Source of the DNA: Myrmaecium sp. VS I D KN 1 | Taxonomy: Eukaryota > Ascomycota > Dothideomycetes > Valsariales > Valsariaceae | Length of the DNA: 64,000 nt | Reading direction: 5' to 3' | Assembly (NCBI GenBank): GCA_019775845.1 | Contig: JADQAV010000009.1 | Coordinates: forward strand, 620,001-684,000 | Translations under genes and position numbers: made by a program | In this document: positions 34,023 to 48,400 of the stretch, piece after piece | Numbering within the stretch: position 1 is the first letter of the stretch | How the letters are laid out: each line of letters opens with the position of its first letter | Notes under the pieces: model-generated | What the model saw: only the letters and a program-made list of their open reading frames with translations | Databases searched by the model: none | Told to the model about the DNA's origin: nothing

Positions 34023-37000
34023 GGTGAGCGGAGGGCCGGCATACGAGGACTCGTGCTGGGCAACTGGAAGTGGTCGCTCGGCTGGAGCGAGGATGGACGC
34101 GAGGGAGGCTGAGGAAGTAATCTTGACGGTCTTGGGGGCACAGAAGCACCGAGCCTCCTGCGTCCACGAGCTTTACGGAAAACTGAGAAGGAGTAATCGA
34201 TCGTCCACGGCGAGATCTGGCAGTTGTGCGAAGGCCAGACAGGAGAGGTCGGTCGTCGAGGGCCCGGAGGTTGGGGAGCCAATGAAATCGACGGCAGGTC
34301 GGAAGGGAGACGGGCGCAGGGCTGCTGGAGGCGAACGGGAGGTACAGCACGGCCGTTGATGACCTGCCTCAGGCTGTCGGTTGTGCCTGTGCCTGTGCCT
34401 GTACCTGTTGCAATTGCCGAGCCGATGCAGTCCCGTCGGGTTCGGGTTCGGTACGGGGGAGGGAGCTGAACCGGGCACTGGTCGAAGATGACTCGGGCAG
34501 GAGACGTGAGAGTGGAGCAGGAGGGAGTGAGGAAAGTCGGTGAGGTAGGGAGGAGGTCAAGTTGTGGTGAATCCCGAGGAGCGGCGTGAGCGAAGGGGAG
34601 ACGGGACGGGGGGGAAGGACCTCACGGGGGAAAGGACGGATGAGGGTGAGGTGTGGGAGGAAGGTGGGATCAGTGATGAGGGAGGTCCTGAGGTACGAGT
34701 CTCGGTAGGTAAGGTAGAAGGGAGGAAAGGCCGGTACAAAGATGTTTGCAGTGGTCAGGTCGTACCTGAGGTGAGATAGCAAGGTATGTAGTCAGGCAGG
34801 TAGGTAGTAGGTGAGGTCAGGTAGGCGTGTGAAAAGCAGTCGCAGACAGCTGAGGGCAAGGTAGGTACACGCAGACATGAGGCAGGCCGGTCAGGTCAGG
34901 TAATGAAGGTCCGGAGGTACCTTTTTTAGTCACCCAGCTCCTCCCCCGGCGTTCCTTAGGTCGTCGTTACGCTGGGTGCTCACGGGAGAGGGATTCGGGT
35001 GCCATCCCGGCGGGACCGTTCATCTGCCATATCGGCTTCACCCGGGTCCAGCTCACAGTCGTCTTGCCCTGCCCGAAGGAACGCCCGCGCGGCGGTGGGC
35101 TGGGGACTGGGGACGGTGGACAGTGGACGGTGGACTGTGTGGGCTGCTGGGGCCTGCAGATCCGAAAACCGCCGCGTCGTCTTCCGACTCGAGAGTGAGG
35201 GAAGCAGGAGGATGGGAAGGAGGAGGTCAAGGTACTGTACGACTAAAAAAGGTCCCCGGGGCCCCTGTGACTTGCAAAACTCACACTGTTTACCTTACCG
35301 TGCCTGCCTCGAAGCTGAGCTGATGGCGCTTGGCGGGATTACCTACCGGTGCTAGTACTCTCAGTGCTGCTGCCCCCACCACCTCCCGCCCTCCACTGCC
35401 CGTGGCCCGATGATGGACATGGGGTCATCAACGCGAGCCTGCCATTCGCTCCCGCGGTCCGGTCACTTCACTCCGCTGGAGGTTGCCCTATGGTATGTAA
35501 GTAACTGCGCCTATCGAAAATACTCCCACACACAGATGAATGGATGGCAGCGCGTGGCGGCCCTGTCGGCGGAGGGCCATCTCCGAACCGGCCGGGCAGC
35601 CAGCGACCTGGAGGAGCTGGGCGGGCAGTGGACGCGCGGGAGATGCTCTGCCTCCTTCACTCACTCATGCGGCCGAGCGTGACGGAAGCCCGAGTGGGAG
35701 AGTTAATCCAGAGTAATCAGGACACCACCCCCTCCCTTCCCTTCCAGGCCGGCCCACGAAGAATAAGTCGAGGGCGGTGCGAGCGTGAGCCGACAAAGAG
35801 CCGACTTTTCAGCAGGTTCTGATGGTGTGTTCCAACCGCGATGGCGTCGGGCCAGAGAATATCACGGGCCGAGACAGCAGTGTGCCCGCCCGTCAGCCCA
35901 GATTCTCAGCCGAGCGAGCGGATGGGAGAGCGCGAATTGGTGGAGTAAAAACTGGAGTACCGTGTGGAGGTGGTCAGCCCCCCCACCCCTCTTCTCCTCT
36001 TCCTCCTCCCCCTTCTTTTTCCTCGTGCGTGCGAACCACCGCCGGAAGGCTGGTCGGGATCGTATGGGAGGGATCCATTTTGGAGGGGACCTGATCCATT
36101 TCCGTGACTCGTCGTCGCCCGTCCGCCCGTCCGCCCGTCATCAGCCGTCAGCCTGCAGCCTACCGCCAAGGCCGACCTTTCCCTCTTTCCATCCCCATCC
36201 CGTCCACCTACCTCCCAGTCCAGGGGGACGTTCGGCTGCTCTGCGGTGCGCCGCTTTCCTTGCCTGCCCGAATCTTTCTTCACCCGATGAGCCATCGGAT
36301 CGGATTTCATCCTCATCACCTCCATCAGAAGACCGACAGGAAGACAAATAGATAGAACCAGCCCACGCTCTCGGCTCACTCGAACGATGCCTTCTAGCTC
36401 CCGTCTCTTGATAATATATCGGTTGCATCGTACCGATGATCTGTACGGGTACCACCGGTGGTATTCTTCACGATACAACCCAGTGCTCCTCCCTCGCTCT
36501 CCATATTCCATCTCCAGATTCGTCTCCACCGAACTTTCCCCCCGTTCCTCCTCCCATGTGTCTCCCTCTCCCCCATTTCCCCGTGCCTCACTCCCACCGT
36601 CCCCACACCGACCCGGTCATGTGCTAGCGAACGTGCGCCGTTACAAGAGAAAAAGAAAAAAGAAAAGAAAAAACGGAGTCCGAGGCAAGAGCTTCGGCTG
36701 TCGTTACGGTAGCTCGGCCGCTCGCCTCGCCAACAACGCTGCTCGGGACATAAGCCGCCGCCGCCGCCGCAGCTTCTTTCTTTGGTCCTCTCTTAAAACC
36801 CCTGTGATGTTTCCCCAGTGCTTCACGCTTCTTTTCAGACCGCTTCTATGCACACTCCAATCATGGTCAAACCCATCGGGAGAAAAGCTAACAAACACCC
36901 ATCGTCGGCGTTGCATAAGGTAAGGTACCTAGGTACCTCATCGTTGCCAACCTCCACGGGGGTCCCAGCCGGTCCCCCACCCGACCTCCTCCACCCCGGG

Positions 37001-37589
37001 TCTTGCGACCGGGAACCTAGCGACGAATGTTCGCCGAGAAAGAGAGAGAGAAAGGCAGGGACGCACGCTCTTCGGGAGCCGCTGGAGCTCACAAGCACTC
37101 GATGGCAAGCAGACCTAGGAGTTGTACAACTAGGTAGACCGACATCCCTGCCGCTGCTTCGGCCTGCACGGCCTTGCGGAGCGCAGGTCCCTTTCGAAAT
37201 GTTACCGTTTCGGTAGGGCATGCTTTTCACCTTACCTTGCCTTACCTTAAGTTCCCCTCCCGGTTCATGTCCGCGGAATCAATGCATTCGAGGGCGGACG
37301 GGTTAGGTTTATGTACTCGCAGGATACCTAATTACTGCCCACTTATTCACATGACATGCATGACTCCATCGATGCGGAATCAGGGCCTTTTGTCAAGTCA
37401 TGTTTTCTTGTTTTGGCGATTACCGTTCGTGGGTTTGTCGGACGTCCGACATGCTGGTGTATAGGGAGTGTATAGTATTGTATGGATCGCTGGATAGTAG
37501 ATAAATGTTTTGGTGACCTCTGTAGTAGCGGGAAAGGGGGGTTCTCGGAACCGTGGTGATGTAGTTATAGTGCCGTCTCGAATGTCTTA
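34023..37589. other. Intergenic, left flank of the AT-rich block
   Basis: About 3.5 kb. The first few hundred bases probably hold the leader and first exon of the zinc-cluster regulator. The rest has no recognisable gene. There are GTAGGT/AGGTCAGGT runs at 34,765-34,915 and a perfect AGGTACCTAGGTACCT element at 36,923-36,938. Base composition is normal until about 37,560 and then changes abruptly. Confidence 0.45.
36923..36938. repeat. 16-bp perfect palindrome AGGTACCTAGGTACCT
   Basis: The element is both a palindrome and a tandem pair of AGGTACCT. Variants recur in several intergenic stretches of the window but not in the coding exons I annotated. Confidence 0.75.
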
Positions 37590-40500
37590 CTATAATCCTT
37601 ATTATACTAAGTAACCTCGGTATCGTAAGCGTTACTATAACGAATTTAAAGACGTATATACGTATATAGACGTTTATTAGACTAAGATTATAATTAACGT
37701 TATACTATAATACTATATAGTACGTACTATTAATATAACGCGCTTTATAATTTTTATATAGTAATTAAATATCGACGTTAGTAATTTTCTTACTATAATA
37801 TATTAACTATATATTTCTGCGCCTAAATATAAAGCTATTTATATATTATAATACTATAGTATATTCTCTTACTAAGATAGTAAAGAGTTTATTTATACTC
37901 CTAAAAATTTATAGTAGTAAATTCTACTAATAATAGTACTATAGTATCGCTATAATAAGTATATAGTTACTTAAAATTACGTAGTTAGATATCGTTCTTA
38001 TATAAGCCTTAGATTTTATATTAATTATATAAGTATATCTAGATACTACTAATATATATACTAGCTTCCTAGTACTATAGCGTACTACGTAGTAATTATA
38101 AAAACTAAACGTCCTAATTAACTAATATCGCCTTATTACTAGCTTTTAATTTTATAGTATTTAAGCGTAAGATATCTCTATCTCTAAGAACTAGAAGTAT
38201 ATAAATATATTTAAAGTAAATTACTAGTAACCTAATAATAATTTAGCTTCTAGATACGCGGAGAATATTATATAGGAGAAGGTAGTTATAAGTACTTATT
38301 TAAACTATTAGAGCGATAATAGTAAATAGGTATAGTACTTCTTAAACTACTTTATATATAAATATATACTTAACTTAGCTTATATTAGTATTATAAAATA
38401 ATATATAGTCGCTAGCTCTAATAACTACCTAATACTTAGATTTACTACTAGGATAGATATATATATATTAGCTCTATAAAGGTAATATATTAGGTTATAT
38501 ATATATATATATATATATATTATTAAAAGTAAGCTTTTTCTACTATTATACTGTACTTTAGCCTATATAAGTAATCCTTATACTATAGTTTAAGAGGTAT
38601 TCTTATTATAGTTTAAGCTAAAAGTTTATATCTATCTAGCTTAGCTATACTAGAAGGTATAAAGTCTCGTAGTAGTATTTTACTTATATTCTTACTAGTA
38701 CTTATAGCTTAAAGTAGTTAGGATTAAATTATAAATTAATAGCTATCTTATTTATATCTAATTACTTAGTATATAGGAGTATTAAATTAAATAATATAAG
38801 ATAATAAGTATAGAGAGTCTTAAACTATTTAGTTAAGATAGGCTCTAAGGATATAAATACGCTAAGAAGAATTAGTTAAGTAGTAAGGTAAAGATTCTTA
38901 TATACGAGTAAATCTTTCTCTAGGCTAATATAGTTAGTATAGTATATTTTATTCTTATATTCTCTAGAGTAGGAATTATAAACGAAGTTAGTAATTAATA
39001 TTAGTAAGCTTATATATTAATACGTATTTATACTTCACCTCGCTAATAAGTATATTATAGTTACTTATTAAGCTATACTTATTTAGTAGTTATATATAGT
39101 ATAGGCTAATATAGATATTTAGTCTTACCTTATTACTATAGTATTAAGTAGCCTTTTTAGTATTATATTCTACTAATAACTTTAATTTAATAGATCTAAA
39201 TAAACCCTAAGGTATTTAAGTAGCGGCGCCTAGAATAAGCGATAAAATAATTAATAATATTACGGAAAGTATAATAGCGGTAGATAGTTAATAAAACTAA
39301 AATATTTAGAGTAGTATAGCTAAATAAGAATAGCTCTTATAACTATTAGTAGAAGCTTTAGCTATATATTCTAAAAGCTCCTAATAAAGATATTAAGTAA
39401 TAAAGATATAATATATAAAGTTTACACGCTCTTTAATAGTAAGAGTATTTATTATAGTAAAGTAGGGTTAATTAGTAAGTTTATATCCGGTAGGCTCTAT
39501 CCTAAGGATATAAGGAAGTATAAGTTCCTTAGGATTATAGAGAGGTAGCTCCTAGGAAAAGGAGGAATATAAAGAAGAGGCTTAAGTTCTATCCTATAAA
39601 TTAAGGAGGCTAGGGATAGAGTATAAGAAATCTTAAGAAATAAAAAATAAATAAATTTATAATAACTTTAACCCTAAGTAGGAAGCTACCTTCTTTATAT
39701 TCTTTTATTATTTTATTCTTTTTAAGATCTTTCTCTATTTAACTATAATTTATACTATTCTTAGGGGTAGATATCTCCTAAATAATTCTCTTTTTAGGAG
39801 CGGATAGCCTCTTCTAGATAGTAAAATCTAAGAATATCTTTAACCTTATTTATTTTCTCCCTCTTAAGCTATTCGTCCTAAATAAGTAACGCGCTTTTCT
39901 CTTAATATTAAAGGTTTATTTCTCCTATCTGTTTAAGGCTCTCCCTACTATATCCTCTACTTTTTATTTATTTTTTTTATAACTTTAACTTCCTTCTTTA
40001 TCTTCCGCTTACCGCCGCTACTTACTCTTTTTATTCTTTTTTATTTTCTTTATTATTTTTTATCGGCTACTTCTACTATACCCGCTTTTAGTAGAACTCT
40101 TTTCCTTACTCTTTATTTCTAGTAACTTTATTTACTCGGCCTTATAATAGCTTTACTAAATATTTAGCTTTTAGACTATTATAACTATCTTATTAACTTT
40201 AGTAAGTTTTTTTACTTCTTTTATTTTACTAGCTATTCTTAGTAGCTTTTTATTCTTTTAGAGTTTCTTCTAACCGCTCTTAGTCTAGCCTTAACTACTT
40301 TAATATACCTTTAGGTAAAGCGTTCTTATATTATATTATTATCTCCTATACCTAATATATATTTATTAAATCTTATCTCTTACTATATTACTACTACTTT
40401 ATTATTACCTAATATTTTACTTAATAAACCCGCCTTTATTAAGATACGTCTCTACTATATTACCTTAGACCCGTACTTATTTAATACTTTATTAAAACCT

Positions 40501-43500
40501 CGTTTTAAGACCTATAGAATTAAGTAGTACTTTAATAAGGCCTTATATTATACTACCCCCTCTTTAAGTATATATAAATCTCTTTATCCTTATAATTTTA
40601 GATTTATAGTTTAAATAATTCTAATTCTTCCCCCTTAAGTTCTTCTTAAGGATTCGCTCGGCTTTATTCTTACTTTTATACTCTTAGACCTTCTTTAAGT
40701 TAATTTTTTATTATTTATTTTCTTTCCTCTTATCTTTAATTTATAAAATTAGAAGATTAGACTCTACTTACTTTTATCTCCCTTTATTTCTATCTTAGTT
40801 TAAGAGAACGGTACTATTATCTATAATAGTATTATTTAAACTTTATTAAGTAGCCTCCTTCTTCTAATTTCTATATATTTCCGCTTTTATCTTTACCTCT
40901 AGTTCTACCTACTATATCTTCTAGTATAGATATAGACTACCTTAATTATTAAGCTTAAGTTTATTATACTTTAGACGATCTAGAGATATTTAATAACTCT
41001 TATTAAACTCTATTTCTCGTCTCTAATCTTCTATTTAATATTTACTCTACTCTAGCCGCCGCTTATATTTAAGAATATTCTTCTATTACTATTAGTAACG
41101 TCTTTTCGCTAAACTTCCTACTTAATTATACTAATTACTAATTCGACGCTATTTAATCTTACTTTAATCTAAGTACTTATAGTATAATTAAAACCCTCGC
41201 TCGTAATTCCTAGTTCTTAACTCTCTTTTTTTAAGTTATTCTAACTTCTACTTCTATTCTACTTCCGTCTAAATCCGCTTCTTACTCCTATATTCTAAAA
41301 ATTACTAACTCTAAGCCTTTTAAAGGCGATAGGGCTTAATTCCGGAACTTTATTACGTAACTTTAATTAAAGTTTACCTCCGACCCTACTTTCTTCTCTA
41401 ATTAGGCTAAAACTCGCTATAATAGCTTATATCTCTAAAATTCTACTTATATTTAGTTCTAATCTTACGTTTCTACGGAAAATAGTTCTATTAATTTTAA
41501 AATCTAGATTAATTTCTACTCCGCCCTTTAAGCTACTTTTACCGATCTTAATATTTACGCTACTACTAAAAAAGTAATTTAAGCGCTTAAGTAAGATAGT
41601 TCTTACTCTACTTACTACTTCCGGTTTTTATTTCTTATTACCTAGCTTAACTAGTATAAGGATTCCGTCCGGATATACTACTTTAAATACAGTTTAAAAG
41701 ATAATATTAAAGACCTTTTTATTAGATATAATTTATCTATTTCGCTTAAAAAATTCGCTAAACTTTATATTAGTATAGATAACTAGATTTATAAATACTT
41801 TTTAGAGAAAAAAAGTTATACTTCTATTCCTACTCGCTTTACTCTATCTTTTTTATACTCTTAATCTTTTATTCTTAAGCTTTCTATATTATAGCCTACT
41901 ACTATACCTACGCTACCTCTTAGAGAATTTATAGAACTTAATTCTACTACTTAGAAATAATACTAATAACCTTTATATTTATTATAGCGCCCCTAGATAC
42001 TAGATTAAGGACTATATAAAGTTAAAAATATAGAAGAAAAAGATTAATATAACTTCTATTTCTAGTTTTATAACTCCTATAGTTCCCGCCGTATCCGCTT
42101 TTATAGCCTTAGAGAAGCTTCTTACTTAGGTTCTCTACTTAATTTCGTTAAAAAACGCCTTAGGCTAATTAACCCGCGGCCTCTAACTAGCTTATTATAA
42201 GCCGCTTTACTCTTACTATCCTTATTTAATTAGTTCTCTCTCTTAGAAACTCTCCTAAGTTTACTTAGTTTATTTTAATTTCCTAAGTTACTTTACAGCC
42301 TTTAAAAAAGCGCGCTTTAAACTTAAGAAATAAACCCCCTTTAATTCTAAGCTACTAAATTAATAGTTTAATTAATACTTTTATTATAATTAATTCTAGT
42401 ACTACCTCGCTCTTTATTAATTCTAAATTCCTTACTATAAATAACCTCTAACTACGTTTAAAAAAATATCCGAAAACCCTTATAGTTATAAATAGATATA
42501 AATCTACTATAGGGAGGATTAAGTATAAAATTAACTTAGAAATTTATATTAACTAGTATTTAGAAACTATAACTTTTTATATTACTCGTTTAGTAGAATA
42601 TTTTATTATTTTAGAAACTTCTTAGCTAAAGTAGTATAATCTAGTTATAAACTAGTTAAAAAATTAGATTACCTTCGCCTCTCCGTTTTATTAAGCTAAT
42701 TATCTTCCTATAAGGGAAGAAATTACCTTTAAACCCTTTATCCTTATTTATATATCCGTTACTCGTATCTCTACTATAGCTTTAAATAAGCTCTTAAAGA
42801 AATATAACGCTTAAATATACTTAATTCCGCTCTTTAACGTAAGGATATATATTAAAGCCCGAAAAAAGGCCGCCTCTATAACCTCTAAGGATAAATAGTA
42901 ACGCCTTAAAGAAATTATTCCGCTGTAATTCTATAACCTTTTACCTCTTTTTACTAAAAGAGAAGCTTTATAAGAGATATAAGGACTTAATATAGTTTAA
43001 TATAGTTACTAGTAGGAGGTTAGGCGGGTTATAGATATATAGTTTAGTAGGTATAATACTATAAGGTTATACGGGAATATAATATAGGAGGTGTAGTTTA
43101 TAACTATAGTATCTCTATAGTTTTAGTAGATAAGGGAGGTACGGTTTCTAATAATAGTATAAGTAAATAAAAATTAATAATAAGAGTAGGTAGTATAATA
43201 AAGAGTAAGGATATTAATAAGATAGAGTAGTAGTAGTAATATATAAGGTTTAATTACTTTCGGGCGTAAATAAGAGCGCTTAAAGAACTTAAATAAAAAG
43301 GTTAAGTTAGGAGAGAAATATAATATATTATAATAGGGTAGTGAATAGTAGAGGGGGTAAGGTATATAAATAGTATATATAAAGGGGATAGTTTAATAAA
43401 AGATAAAAATAGTTAAGTTATTCTATATATAGCCTATAACCGTACTATAACTATTATTAGTATTATACTATAGTAAATTTTTACTATTATAACTTTCTAC

Positions 43501-43830
43501 TCCTATATACTACTATTTCTAGTTATTATATTAGTATTTAATAGGGAGCTATAGATATACTACTATATATAAGAACTATTTTAACTATATAAAATATATT
43601 CGTCGGCATCCTATAACTAGTAGAAAACCTATAATACTACTATTACTACTTCTTACCGCTCTAAAATTATTATATAGTACTCTAGTCTTACTACTTCCCT
43701 ATAGTACTTTCCCTAGTATAGTACTAAATATATTATATTTTTATATAACTATATTTAATTACTAGTACTATATCGCCACCGTAAATCTCTCTATTACGAG
43801 ACCCTTACGGTTCTAAATACCCCCCTTTCC
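37590..43830. repeat. RIP-mutated AT-rich block
   Basis: About 6.2 kb, very rich in TA dinucleotides. By eye, CpA and TpG are almost absent (fewer than about fifteen in total, where hundreds would be expected), while CpG, CpT and CpC survive. That is the pattern of C-to-T change at CpA, the signature of repeat-induced point mutation in ascomycetes. The borders are abrupt on both sides, and no open frame of 60 codons survives. It contains the remains of at least one retroelement, listed separately. Confidence 0.92.
41250..43000 (+). mobile_element. Fossil Ty3/Gypsy-like LTR retroelement (gag and protease traces)
   Basis: Plus-strand translation of the degraded sequence shows a gag-like patch near 41,310-41,460 (FRNFIT...FTSDPTFF) and a retropepsin-like region around 42,400-42,700 with a following linker. 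The copy is clearly broken, with very many breaks from RIP, and is a fossil. Reverse transcriptase and integrase were not recognised. Terminal repeats could not be delimited by eye; the stretch 43,020-43,800 is a candidate for terminal-repeat sequence. The age cannot be dated without repeat comparison, but near-saturation of RIP implies it is not recent. Confidence 0.5.
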
Positions 43831-45489
43831 CGCCTATGTGGCCATGGAGGTAGCTCTGTACACATACCCTCATAGCACAGGACATGTGGCGCATCTTGGG
43901 CAAGAGGGGAGAGACTGTTCTCAAGGCAACTCCTCAGGGGTCGTCTTCCTTGTCAGCCTTGAGGAACATTTTGTGTCGTGCTTGCAGAATATTCGTAGTC
44001 CTCTGAAGGCTGTGCGTGCGCGGACAGCTTGAGGGGGCCTGCCTGATGCTGAACGTCGTGCCTTGGGCAACGATGCATCTCGTGGTCGCATTTTGTATCG
44101 TGGAAGTAAGTACAGAGTATGCAAGTTACCAGGGGGAAAGAAGAAAACTTGTGATAAATACTTAGGTCCTCGAAGTCTGCCTGACCTGCACACCGTGAAC
44201 ACCACTTTTCTGTTCCTGGACCCATGCCTTGTAACCGTGAGCGATGGATGACCATCTTCCTAGGCACCTTATGTATGGATGGAGACCCGTAAGTAGTTCA
44301 CCGCGACGTCTGACAGCGTTGCTACAACATCTACGCATGGTTTCAATGAGTTGGACAAGTCTGCCTTGGAGAACGTACCGCTCCGCGGTTGCTCGCTAGG
44401 GAGCGTGTGAGTGTGAAGGAGAGGTAAGAGTTTGAACAGCTAGCAATAAGATCTTTTATAGACATGTGAAGAGAATAGATGGGCCGTCACCGGACTGCAT
44501 CATCGAAACTCTGCGGTTGCCGCTGCTCCTACATTCAAGTCGAATACATAAGTCTCTACAGCTTCTGGCTGTCGAGGTAGTGCTGCAGCAGAAGGGGAGC
44601 AGTGAGACCCGACATCGTGTGTTACTGCTGATAATAGCCCATGCAGAGGTTTGCAGGCGGATGCGATGCTTGCTTAGCGAGCACCCTGCGCTTCTCCTCG
44701 GGGGCATGGGAGGAGGTTAAGGGTGTAGTAAGGGAGGTTCTTCTGTCCCTGATCCTGCTTTCCTCTCTCCAGCTTTTATCTCTCCTCGAGGCGCCGCTCG
44801 CTTGATCGAACGGTGTTCAGCCGTTGTCGTCGTCCTCGAATATTTACTGCTAAGAGTCCATTGTTGTCGGGACGAGGGAACGGGACTGTTTTGGGCAAAG
44901 CGGAAGATCCCCACCAACAGGCACACCCCCACCTCCAGTTTCTCGTGCCGTTCTCGAGAACACACCATCAACAGCTGGACCCGGTTTACCTTTCCCCCCC
45001 TACCACCGAGTCGACGTCCTCCTCGCCGTTGTCGATCCCACGCAGGATCTCTCACACTGCCTTCGTTGACTGCCATCCCGCAGCTTTGAAGGCGAGCCCT
45101 TTCAGCTATCGCGCGGAGCCCCGTGGCTCAGCTCTGTCGCTCTTCCCTTTATCGTAAGGGACCTGACATCACGACCACCCATCCCCTTCGAGCCGATCTC
45201 CCAAGGATCGCTCGCTCGATACTAATCAACTATCGTTATCGAGCGGAGGTCCTCTCTTCCACTCATTCACTCACTCATCCATCATCACCTCGCGAGAGTT
45301 CTCGTCGACTCCACCCGCGAGCACGGTCCCGAGCAACACGCCGTTGCAAACCCACCGCGCAGGTCGGGCGCGAGTGGCATAACAACACGCCAGGCCGCCG
45401 TCGTGCCCCCCTCCTCCCGCTGATTCCAACATAGACGCCACAGCAACTGTCCGAGTCGCCTGTCGTCGCAGGCCATACCTACAGCAAGG
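43831..45489. other. Intergenic and 5' leader of protein kinase C
   Basis: Composition returns to normal at about 43,830. No gene is recognised between 43,840 and 44,700. From about 44,800 to 45,489 the sequence is CT-rich, as is usual for a long fungal 5' leader, and probably belongs to the kinase transcript. Confidence 0.5.
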
Positions 45490-48400
45490 ATGAACAAAGA
45501 CGAAGAGGTGGTCACGGATGTCCACCGCAAGATCGAGAGGGAGAAGGCGCTGATCAACGCCGCCAACTCCATGCGCCAGTCGACGAGCAACCCGCAAGTC
45601 CTGTCGCGTCTGGAGACTCAGATCCGCGATGGCCGTCGCAACATCGAATACCTCGAAGGTCGCTTGAGGGACCTTCAGATGAGGCGGATGGGCGGTGACT
45701 TGGAAAACCTGCAGCTAGGGGCCTCAAGCGGAGCGAGCGGCCCCGGGACCCCCCAGTCGAGCCAGCGGCAGGATTCCAGGAATCCCATACCGCCTCCGCC
45801 AAAAGACGGCTATAATGACACGTACGCGGGTGGTGGCACGGATCAGGCGGGATATGGTGACCCTGGTCCTGGCGGATACAGCCAGCAGCTCAGCGGTGGC
45901 CAAGGACTTATGCCGCCTCGACCTCCGTATGCACCTGCTGCCCCGGGCCAAGGGCAAACGAAAAGGGCGAATTACAGCAAGCTTGGTAAGGCTGGCTGGC
46001 CGCGCCTTGACAAGCGACGTCGCTGACACTTTTTACAGATCTTATCAAATATGATACCCCGCATCTCGGACCTCGTATCCAGTTGATGCTTTCGCAGCTC
46101 GAGTTCAAACTTAGCGTCGAGAAGCAATACAAGGATGGAATCGAGAAGATGGTTCGGCTGTATCAGCTCGAGGGTGATCGGAAGAGCAAGGCAGATGCCG
46201 AAGCTCGTCGGATCGAGAGCAATCAGAAGATACAACTTTTGAAGCAAGCCCTCAAGCGGTACGAAGATCTCCACGTAGATATCGAAGGAGATGATGATCA
46301 AGGAGATGGTAAGATCTCCCGTGTCCCTTCTCACGAACGTTGCTGACAGGAAGACAAAGACGACAGTCTCAATGTTCCAAGCGCGCGCAAACCTTTAACG
46401 GGTCATCTCTCCCTCCGCATTCACTCTGTGGCGGACGTAGACCATGTGTCGACTGGCCGGTTCAGTCGCAACCCCGAAACGTTCGTCATCATCAAGGTGG
46501 AAGACTCGTTCAAGGGCCGCACCAAGGCCACTCGGAACGACAAATGGATAGATGAAGTCCATGAGTTTGACATTGACAAAGCGAACGAGATTGAGCTAAC
46601 AGTATATGATAAAACTACTGGCGATCATCCCCTTCCGATTGGGATGCTGTGGATCCGCATCTCTGACATTGCGGATGAGATGCGTCGGAAGAGGATCGAG
46701 ACGGAGTTTAACAACTCCGGCTGGGTCTCCGCCGAGAAGATGGGTGATGGACCCCGTCCCGACCTGCAATTCAGCCCTCCGCCGAACAGTCAGAATTTCT
46801 CCCCGAACACTCCCGCAGGCGCTTCGGCAGCCGGCCAAACCGGGCAAGGTGGCGCGGGAGGGCCCGTCCCGCAAACCGCCCCGATCTTCATCGATTCGTG
46901 GTTCTCTCTCGAGCCGGGTGGCCGCATCCATTTGACCATGAGCTTCGTTAAGCAGAACAAGGATCGCCGTCCGTTCGATGTCGGTCTCGGCCGCAAGGGT
47001 GCTATCAGGCAGCGTAAGGAGGAGGTGCACGAGCAGTACGGACACAAGTTCGTTCAGCAGCAGTTCTACAACATCATGCGCTGCGCCCTCTGCGGGGACT
47101 TCCTCAAGTACGCAGCCGGCATGCAGTGTGCGGATTGCAAGTATACTTGCCACAAGAAATGCTACAACAAAGTCGTCACCAAGTGCATCACACAATCGAA
47201 CGCCGAGACGGATCCGGACGAGGCGAAGCTCAACCATCGCATCCCCCACAGATTCGAGACGTTCTCGAACGTTGGAGCCAACTGGTGCTGTCACTGTGGT
47301 TACATACTTCCCATCGGCAGGAGACAATGCCGAAAGTGTACCGAGTGTGGCCTCACTTGTCATGCTGCGTGTGTCCATTTCGTTCCTGACTTCTGTGGGA
47401 TGTCCATGGAGGTCGCCAACCAAATCCTTGGAGAGATTCGCAACACGAAAAAGCGCCAGACGTCGTCGATATCGTCCATGAGTTCGAGAACATTGCGTCC
47501 GACGACCGGGAGACCCACGCCTCCGCCGACGCAACAAACTCCGTACGCTGCGCCGGGTGCGGATCAAGGCGCTCAGGATGCCAGGTACTCTTATGGCAAG
47601 GAATCCCAGTTCCCGCCGAGACAGCAGTCGTATGGTCCTCCTTCGGAGGCCTCATTGAATGCTGCAAGGACTTCCTTTACTGGTACTCCCACATCGCCTA
47701 CCTCACAACGACCCCCGTCCACTCCTCGGACGCAGTCTTCACAGGCGATATCGGCAGCAGCGGCTGCCACTGCTGCCCTCAGTGGAAAGCAGTCCCCTGG
47801 TTACCAGCGTTCTTCATCTGACTTCGCTCAGCCGGGTACCCGCACTTCCGGTGGCTACACCCCTACCGCCGGCGCGCCGGCTCAGCTTCCAGCTCAGGGC
47901 GGATACAACCCGCAGGATTATGCAAACATCAGCGGCTATGGAAGCCCAGCATATCACCCACCGCCTTCGATGGCGCCGCCTGCTAAGCCCTCTTACCCTC
48001 TTCCCCAGGCGCCGCCTGCCCCGCAGTCCCCTGCAGAGGCGCAGCAAGCGCAGCAACCCCCATCATCTATGCAGATCGCCCCGAAGCAGACGCCGTCAGC
48101 TCAGAGCCAGGGGACCGGCCGGCGGATTGGTTTGGATCATTTCAACTTCCTTGCAGTCTTGGGTAAAGGGAACTTCGGAAAAGTCATGTTGGCTGAGACC
48201 AAGAGCACGAAGCAGCTATATGCTATCAAGGTGCTGAAGAAAGAGTTCATCATCGAGAATGACGAAGTCGAGAGTACGCGATCGGAGAAGCGGGTCTTCT
48301 TGATCGCGAACAAGGAGCGACACCCTTTCTTACTAAACTTGCATGCATGCTTCCAGACTGAGACCCGTGTCTATTTCGTCATGGAATACATCAGCGGTGG

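Noticed and set aside
37590-43830. AT-rich block as mitochondrial DNA insertion or centromere
   Set aside because: The dinucleotide pattern (CpA/TpG loss with CpG kept) and the retroelement traces fit RIP. No mitochondrial gene is recognisable, and 6 kb between genes is small for a centromere.
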